Source of the DNA: Eucalyptus grandis
Lineage: Eukaryota > Streptophyta > Magnoliopsida > Myrtales > Myrtaceae
DNA: 64,000 nucleotides
Direction of reading: 5' to 3'
NCBI RefSeq assembly: GCF_016545825.1
Contig: NC_052620.1
Coordinates: forward strand, 1,736,001-1,800,000
The notes under the pieces are model-generated. The model saw only the letters and a list, made by a program, of their open reading frames with translations, did no database searches and had not been told where the DNA came from. Made by a program: the position numbers and the translations under genes. This document shows, one piece after another, positions 57,234-64,000 of the stretch; the stretch's first letter is position 1; each line of letters opens with the position of its first letter.

Positions 57234-60200
57234 CTTACTCGGCGAGATGGGAATTGCAAAACCGCCTCGACAAAATGTCTACCGTCACGACCATAGGGAA
57301 CGACAGTCCCATAGCGATACGGGGGTGGAATATGGAGTGGTAGACCCAAGAATTTCAAATTTTTGCGCTTCAAGATGGATGTTGGAACGCTAGTTATTTT
57401 GGTCTCCATTAGACCTAAATTACTCAATTTGGGACAACAGGAATGATTCTCAAGAAACTCCAATTCAGTCATACTACTTCTAGCAAGGTCTAAAAATTTT
57501 AAACTTGAAAGTCCGATCTCCATAGATGGATCAGCAGAATCATCGTACTTTGGAAACCCAACCAAGGATATGCAATCCTGAAGATGCAGCTCTTTAATGT
57601 TATGTAACTTGTATATACTAGATGGAAGACTTACCAGATTCTTGCAATCAGATAAGCTCAATTTCTCCAAAGAAACAAGATTTTGTATTGACGATGGAAG
57701 TTCTTTAATAGCAGTCCCTTTTAACGAAATAATTGTCAGACTTTCAAGTTTATGTGGAATATCAGGGAAATTTTCAAAATTTTTACAATTTGTAAGAAGA
57801 AGATGCCGAAGTCTTTTGTCTTGAGCACATTCAGAAAAACACCAAGTCGAGAGCACCCATTTAAAGCCAACACCTCTAACTTCTCAAGATATGCAATCGA
57901 CTCATGGGCTTCTACCATGTTTTCACAATAAGAGAGAAACAATTCCTTGAGATGTGGAGTACATGAGAGGTCAGGGGATACGAATTAGGGACCCGCAATA
58001 ACTGAAATTAATGTACTTCAATTGTTGGAAGTCCTGTAAATATGGCGGAACAAACATCTCAATCAAAGTTACAATGAACTAATTTGCTGAGAATTGCACA
58101 TTGCATTGAGAAATAAGTAAACACTTAGAAACTTTACTAATAGTTATAAATCTATACATATATGCAGTAAGAGAATGAATTTAGAAATGACAAATAAAAA
58201 TGCTAATGGATATTGGTCAGAAGTGGGCCACGTGGTAAAAGTATGCCATGAGTCATGCCATGTGGCAATCAGAAAAATAAAATAAAGCACCATGCGGCAA
58301 CCATGTGAAGGCAGGCCACTAACAAATTTAAGCCACATGTTATGCCATGTGCCAATTGTAGAAGTAAAGTGAATGTCATGTGGCGAGAGCACTCGAAGTG
58401 AACATTCTTTCAATTTTGGCTTAGTTTATGTCAAAATATATATTCTATCACAATGAATTTTTCCCAAAAATTAAGAAACTTTTTTAAGCCATTTAAAGAC
58501 AATGAAACCACCTTTTAAAACATTTTGAAGAAAAAGTTCATAAATTCAACTCAAAACCTAGCTTTGACTTTCAATTAAGAAACTAGCAGCATACCGCGTG
58601 GATCTTGTATATCAAATTATTTCTAAATGCACACGCATTACGGGCAAAGTTTCTAATAAATATTTAATTTCGTCTACTTAGAAATGCTGCTCTTCACGAA
58701 CTCATTTAAGCATTTAAAAATGCCTTGTTTTATAGTGCAATGCATTCAAACCTTGTTTTAAGCACATGTTATGCCATGTGCCAATTGTAGAAGTAAAGTG
58801 AATGTCATGTGGCGAGCACTGAAGTGAACATTCTTTCAATTTTGGTTTAGGTTATGTCAAAAATATATATTCTATCACAATGAATTTTTCCCAAAAATTA
58901 AGAAACTTTTTTTAAGCCATTTAAAGACAATGAAACCAACTTTTTAAAACATTTTGAAGAAAAAAAGTTCATATATTCAACTCAAAACCTAGCTTTGACT
59001 TTCAATTAAGAAACTAGCAGCATACCGTGTGGATCTTGTATATCAAATTATTTCTAAATGCACACGCATTACGGGCAAAGTTTCTAATAAATATTTAATT
59101 TCGTCTACTTAGAAATGCTGCTCTTCACGAACTCATTTAAGCATTTAAAAATGCCTTGTTTTACAGCGCAATGCATTCAAACCTTGAAAATTCTTTTTTC
59201 TTAGGTATATGTTTATAAAATTTCTTTGTATTCTGTATTAGTTTCTAATAAAGTTGTTTCACTTAATTTTTAAATGCCAATTTTGCTGCACGTAAACATG
59301 TTTCCTACACAAGTAATTAGGGTCATTTTGAAAGGGGGGAAAAAAGAGACGTGGTTTCAAAAACTAGGGAACACCACTTCGTTTCGTGTTCTAGTACATG
59401 TAATACACATATACACATGCAAATGAAGTAGACAATGAAAAGATCTATGTAGGTAAATGCTCACCTTAAATTTTTTAGGCACTATTGTGACACTGGCTTG
59501 TCTCATATCAATTCCCACTAATTTCATTGAACCAGAGGAAAATTTTGGAATCCAGCGCGCACATCTAGGCCATTCAAACCATCTAAGCCCCTTAGGAAGA
59601 CATAAAAGACCTTGGAAAGAATCCAGCACATTGCGCAAGATGAGCAATCTCAGCCTTCTCATTTTTGTAAATGCATCAGGATGGATACACATCTCTGTCC
59701 ACTTAGGTAGCTCCAACACTATGGCTTTTACAGCACAATCTTCCTACACATACAAGATTATTTAGGTTTTTCATTTTTCTAGTAATTAAAGTAAAAGATA
59801 AGGAGCACAACTTTGATCCTAATCATAAGTCTTACCTCGTCATGTGACAGAACCTCGTCAACATCATCATACAACCATAGTCTGCTGCGTCTTCTGGGAT
59901 CACCGGGACATTCTTGGTTCACAATATCCTTACCCATCAATTGAATTAAGTCATGCATTTCTAGGATGTCATACTCAATTCTTATCAAGGACCTCTGAAC
60001 AAGAATTTCAAATCCTACAGTTGTCTCAAGATCGCAACTTTCAAGAACTTTCTTTGTATATTGTCTTGTCCACCCCCTAAAGAAGCAGGCAACGTGGAGA
60101 AAGATTTCTTTCTCATTTTCATCTAGTCCTTCATAACTAATTTTGAGCACGTTATTAATGTTTTTGTTAGGACTCCTAGAAAGTTTCATCAGTGTACTTT

Positions 60201-62887
60201 CCCATACATCTTCTGTTTCACCAGATAATAAGGAACCCAACACCTCAAGTGCTAAAGGAAGACCTTTAGCATAATTCAGAGCCCCATTTACTAGATCTAT
60301 TCTGATTTGGTGCATATGAGAAGCATGCTTACTAAGCAGCTCACAAGCTTGATTGTCATCTAGTGCTTCGACTTCATACACATGATCTTGATATATCCCC
60401 TGACAAGTTAGCAAATGTCTGTCTCTTGTAGTAATAATGATCCTACTCCCATTACCAAACCACTTGCCATCTCCTGCCAAAGCATTTAATTGGCGTAGGT
60501 CATCCACGTCATCAAGGATCAGGAGAACTTTCTTGCAACCAAGTCTGCGTTGTATTATATTAATACCTTTATCAACAGTGGACACTTCTAATCTTTGCTG
60601 TAGTAATAATGTATCTTTTAATAATATTTCTTGCAAAGTCACTAGATCCTTGCAACCTTTTGATGTTTCTCGAACATTTGCTAGAAAACATGAACCCTCA
60701 AATTGTCTAAAAGTAGAATTGTATAGGGCTTTCACCAAGGTTGTCTTCCCTATACCTCCTTGTCCCCATAATCCCACCATCACAACATCATCATTAGATT
60801 CAAGGTTTAACATTGATTTTAGCATAACCACTTGAGATTCTATCCCAACCGGGTGCTTAGCAACATGCAAAGGCGTTCGGTCAAGATGATTGGAGATCCA
60901 TTTCACAATTTCTTGTATATGCTTCGACTCATCTCTGACAAGAACACAAAAGTTTTAGCAATTTGAATAAGCAATTACAAGCAATCATTGGCCAACAATA
61001 ACAAAGTAGTGTGTCACATTTTTAGATAATTACAGCCAAAACAAAATGTATTCCCCACTTAGTTGAATTAGAACTCCGAGATAACAAGCTCAGGATTCAA
61101 CTTTTAGTCAACCGATTCATGTATCTATCTACATAAGTGATTCATGTTCTTGATTCACCTACTTTTCTTTTTTACTATTAACCAAAAAGAGCTATTTAGG
61201 ACGAACTTTGAACGTCAATTAAGATTTCGATCCAAAAATTATTAAAAATCCCTGAAGCACGATGTCTTTGCCTTACACAGTCTGTATAGACTAATTATCC
61301 TGTATCAAGCTTTGCTAACTGCTTTCTGAAGAAGAAATGGGGCAAGTGCAATAACACTACTTAAACATTTTGTCCATTGGTTGATTAAATTTTAATGTTT
61401 TATCTTTTTCAACTGAGTCTGTAAATTTTTCAGCTGATAAAGTCCTAATGTCTAATTGCTATTACTGGAAAGAGCCACGTGTCCATTCTATGGTTTTTTT
61501 TTTCGGTCGAGTCTATTTCATGGTTAGCCGTGTGTGAGTAACGAGTTTAACACTAGGTTGCCAAAATTGAATATATGTCGAACTCAATTGACCCAAATGA
61601 AATGCAAACAACTCAAATAGCCCACAAACAAAACGTTTAGAGCTTTTATTATACTTTGAGGAGGGCAACAAGGATCCAAAAGAAAGAGCCATAGACCTTA
61701 CGAATGAAACGGGCTTAGCAACAGCCAAAAGCAGAATAATATTGTTCCATGCTCAAAAACAGATGTTTTGCTTCCGTGCCGGTGAATTTCAATAAGTTCT
61801 TCAGTGCCAAAAATATTGTCGGTGAAAAAAGACTAATAAATTTATGAAATCACCAAATTCTTTTATAATTAGAAGATAACCAATTACTAACTTGCCAAAT
61901 TAACTTTTGTCATATTAACTAATTACCTACTAGTTTTGAGTTACCAACTTTTACTAATTACCAATGCTATTTGTTCTTTTAATTTCCCAATTTTTCTATT
62001 GATAACCAACTCTCATTTGAGTTACTCATGAACTCATTTTAAAAATTGCCAATCTTAATTGGAGTGACTTATATATTTTTCTGCAATTAAATTATCAACT
62101 AATTTTGAGTATCGATTTTCATTTGAATTACTCGCCATCTTTTAATTATCAACTTATCTTATATTTTGCCATATTTTTGTTTATCTTCTTAACTATATCT
62201 TAGATTTACCAACTCATGTACGAAATTACTAACTTTAACTTAAGCAACTTAAGAATTTTTAGGATTTATAAGATGAAGCATCTATACATATACTTACAAA
62301 GTTACAATCATGTGTGCATTGATTAACTAATTAATTTATTTTTGTGAAAACAATCTTTATACTTACTTGTAAAGATTAGTTTCTTACACAAAATATGGAC
62401 TCCACTCTACTTACCCATCATTCAAAGGCCAACCGGACAAGTGACCAGCGTTGGAAAGAGCTTTCTCCCATCTCTTCACTTTCTCCGAATCCTCCCCGAA
62501 CTTGGATTTGTGCTTATCCAGAGCTCTTCGATAACTTTCTCTTCCCTCTCTCACTTCTCTTGGGTCCACTTTATAAAACACTGGCAGAACAGTGAGGTTC
62601 CTTTGTTCCTTGCACTCCATAATCTTCACCACCTCTTTCAAGCACCACTCTGAGGAAGCGTAGTCCTCAGAGAAAATGATGACTGCAATGTGCGATTCTT
62701 TGATGGCCTCCATAAGCATCAGCGATATCTGCTCACCCTTTTCCAGTTCTTCGCTATCCCGGAAAGTGTGTATTCCATTTTGGATTAAAGCTTGGTAGAG
62801 ATGGCCAACGAAGTTGTGACGCACTTCTACCCCTCTGAAACTTAAGAAGACGTCGTAAATCTTTTCGGGTTCCAATGAAGAAGCCAT
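56270..62887 (-). CDS. TIR-NBS-LRR disease resistance protein (five exons; LRR exon frameshifted)
   Basis: A five-exon model on the minus strand: 62887-62415 (TIR), 60934-59836 (NB-ARC), 59743-59465 (linker and first LRR), 58033-57239 (LRRs) and 56863-56270 (C-JID). All introns are GT-AG and the phases agree. TNLs are cytosolic or nuclear immune receptors. Effector sensing drives oligomerisation through NB-ARC, and the TIR domain then cleaves NAD+. The motifs needed for nucleotide exchange are intact. The LRR exon has one extra C near 57974 and one missing T near 57838, which together cut the frame. The protein would be about 1,080 residues if both are base-calling errors. Otherwise it is a truncated TIR-NB product or a pseudogene. 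The start at MASSLEPEKIYDVF is preferred; an in-frame ATG at 62914 adds nine residues. Confidence 0.85.
57178..57231. repeat. (TG)n(AG)n microsatellite at the TNL exon 4 donor
   Basis: TG repeats followed by a long AG run. On the minus strand this puts a (CT)n(CA)n run six bases inside intron 4, beside the donor GTAAGATTC. Confidence 0.95.
57239..58033 (-). CDS. TNL exon 4: LRR region (two frameshifts)
   Basis: LRR text runs DFQQLKYINFSYCGSLIRIP, CTPHLKELFLSYCENMVEA, LEKLEVLALNGCSRLG, LRHLLLTNCKNFENFPDIP, LVSLEKLSLSDCKNLVSLP, IKELHLQDCISLVGFP and LSSLKFLDLARSSMTELEF, about eight repeats. The frame shifts after IRIP (GGGG on the plus strand near 57972-57975) and returns after SRLGVF. The donor is CGCCGA|GTAAGA, directly beside a TG/AG microsatellite. 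Confidence 0.8.
58334..59186. repeat. Tandem duplication in TNL intron 3
   Basis: Two near-identical units, 58334-58762 and 58763-about 59186 (period 429 bp), both start 'cacatgttatgccatgtgcc' and end 'gcaatgcattcaaaccttg'. A few substitutions and 1-4 base indels separate them. Confidence 0.9.
59465..59743 (-). CDS. TNL exon 3: linker and first LRR
   Basis: EDCAVKAIVLELPKWTEMCI, DAFTKMRRLRLLILRNV and LPKGLRWFEWPRCARWIPK are the usual TNL exon 3 text. The acceptor is TGTGTAG|GAAGAT and the donor TTTAAG|GTGAGC. Confidence 0.85.
59836..60934 (-). CDS. TNL exon 2: NB-ARC domain
   Basis: P-loop GLWGQGGIGKTTLVKALYN, RNBS-A FEGSCFLANVRE, kinase 2 KKVLLILDDVDD, RNBS-B GSRIIITTRDRHLL, GLPL motif AKGLPLALEVLGSLL, RNBS-D FLHVACFFRGW (usually LDIACFF) and MHD motif LEMHDLIQLMGKDIV are all present in order. 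The catalytic Lys-Thr and the Asp pair are intact. Confidence 0.92.
60935..62414 (-). other. TNL intron 1
   Basis: 1480 bp between the TIR and NB-ARC exons. It is AT-rich. At about 61830-62260 there are many loose copies of 'aattaccaact' and 'gagttaccaac' text, an eroded simple repeat. No nested TE ends were recognised. Confidence 0.6.
62415..62887 (-). CDS. TNL exon 1: TIR domain
   Basis: YDVFLSFRGVEVRHNFVGHL opens the TIR domain. Then come HTFRDSEELEKGEQIS, LMEAIKESHIAVIIFSEDYA and SEWCLKEVVKIMECK. The Glu of the WCLxE motif, the NADase catalytic residue in plant TIRs, is present. The exon ends ...SGWPLNDG at the donor GATGG|GTAAGT. Confidence 0.9.
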
Positions 62888-64000
62888 TGGATGATGGAGT
62901 TTAACAATCGGCAACGATTGTGAGCTAAAGATTTGAAGCTATGTTTTCTAGGGGTAATCGGGTCTAGGATGAGTAGGTTCCAAACATGGACCTTGTACCC
63001 GACCCTGTCATAATCGATTCTTCTTTTTTGGACCCTATACCAGACCCTATTTGCACTAGACCATATTTTGGAACCACTCTGTTTAGTTCGGTTCAGGGTC
63101 AACCCTGTTTCCATAAGAACTTGTTTTATAACCTTCCGATATTCTATATGGCTTTGAATTTTTCATTAATATGCGAGAATACAATGGAATCCTCCTAATT
63201 TGTATTGAAACATTAAGCGCCAAATAATGTGATTGTGCGACCATACAATCGGTAACATGGAAATCAACACCCCATTAGTTTACATGTCCTTTGGAGCATG
63301 CAGTTGTAATAATGTCCAAATGCTTTATTTGTGCTGACCAATAGAGCAAGACAATCCCAGAGTCCAACAAAATTATAGACGATCGGACCAAGTTTTTAAT
63401 TCTTCAAAGGTGCAAGCAGTCTAGAGACCTTGAATCGAACCCTACCAACTACGGCAAACCAGCCCCAGATAAGCACAACTGAGACCTGCGAGGAAATCAT
63501 AAGAATCTTCGCATCAGTTTTGGAGAAATTGATGATGGACATGAACCGTAAGGAATCAACTGAAGGTCATCAAAGTTGCTTTCCCAGGATATTCCTAACA
63601 TACCTACTCCAAAAGCTGTATATAAAGATACGTATGATGATTAGATAATGTCTGTGATTTATCTATCATCATCAACCCTGCGCTTGCGTGATAGAGGAGA
63701 TAGGTTTTCTTTTTGGTCTAAAGGAGTAGATGGGTTAAGCATGAAGAGTTTCCACTGCTTTGCATGTGAAACTTGCATGGCTTCAATATGTACACATAGC
63801 TAAAATACAAAGTGTAGTTTCCTTAAGACTACAAGGATGACTCTCTCTCTCTCTCTCACTGAGCTACACAAACATTGTTTAATCAGCGGTTCAATAATAA
63901 ACTAGTCCGAGGGGCCTAGTGAAGTAGAAATTCCCCCAGTACTTCCCAAAAACACAGACCCACCAAAAGTCCTCCCAGATTTTACAAGAGTGTCATATAA
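62888..64000. other. TNL upstream region
   Basis: It begins with the presumed TNL leader and promoter (minus strand). At 62950-63110 there is text with repeated GACCC(T) words ('cccgaccctg', 'ggaccctat', 'cagaccctat') that looks like part of an unknown repeat. A short (CT)n run lies at 63841-63859. No other gene is supported. Confidence 0.4.

Overview
This is plant nuclear DNA, almost certainly from a eudicot. It holds a TIR-NBS-LRR resistance gene with a post-LRR C-JID domain (a class absent from grasses), intron-containing host genes, and a dense set of LTR retrotransposons. The TNL reads like the large TNL families of Myrtaceae such as Eucalyptus, but that is recall and was not searched. 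No prokaryotic features, tRNA or rRNA genes were seen.

Layout. (1) 1-3914: 5' part of a Ty1/copia (Sirevirus-like) element on the minus strand, cut by the window edge. (2) 3915-43515: a small host gene on the plus strand. Its first coding exon (4241-4447) and the next (from 42969) are now 38.5 kb apart, because a Ty3/gypsy Tekay-like chromovirus (G1, 4773-42823, target-site duplication TTTCT) landed in an intron that was about 465 bp long. G1 was then hit repeatedly. Its 5' LTR holds a solo LTR (N5). Its integrase holds another (N6, TSD CAGAG). Its 3' LTR holds a large non-autonomous element with 2.5 kb-class LTRs and no gag-pol (N2, 19794-41607, TSD TTTAG). The right LTR of N2 holds two further solo LTRs (N3a, N3b), and N3a holds a solo LTR (N4, TSD AGAAC) and a MITE. 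The deepest path is host intron > G1 > N2 > N3a > N4. (3) 43871-53511: a structurally complete Sirevirus-type Ty1/copia element (C2, minus strand, two 923 bp LTRs, TSD CTCAC) with gag, pol and an extra env-like ORF. (4) 53512-56269: flank with a second MITE of the family found inside N3a. (5) 56270-62887: a five-exon TNL gene on the minus strand (TIR, NB-ARC, LRR, C-JID) whose LRR exon carries two one-base frameshifts in homopolymers. (6) 62888-64000: upstream flank.

The most unusual signals are these. The giant LTRs of three gypsy families all show a putative intron inside the LTR: a donor (AG|GCAAGT or GT(A/G)AGT) after a 5' leader, and 1.4-2.5 kb later a conserved hairpin followed by an ACATTTCAG-like acceptor. 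The G1 leader between the 5' LTR and gag is a string of perfect small hairpins built on an AGTRAC theme. The TE nest can be ordered in time by its TSDs. Both host genes carry one-base indels in homopolymers, so a base-calling cause must be separated from real pseudogenisation.

All boundaries, TSDs and splice sites were read by eye; none was checked by alignment software or database search.
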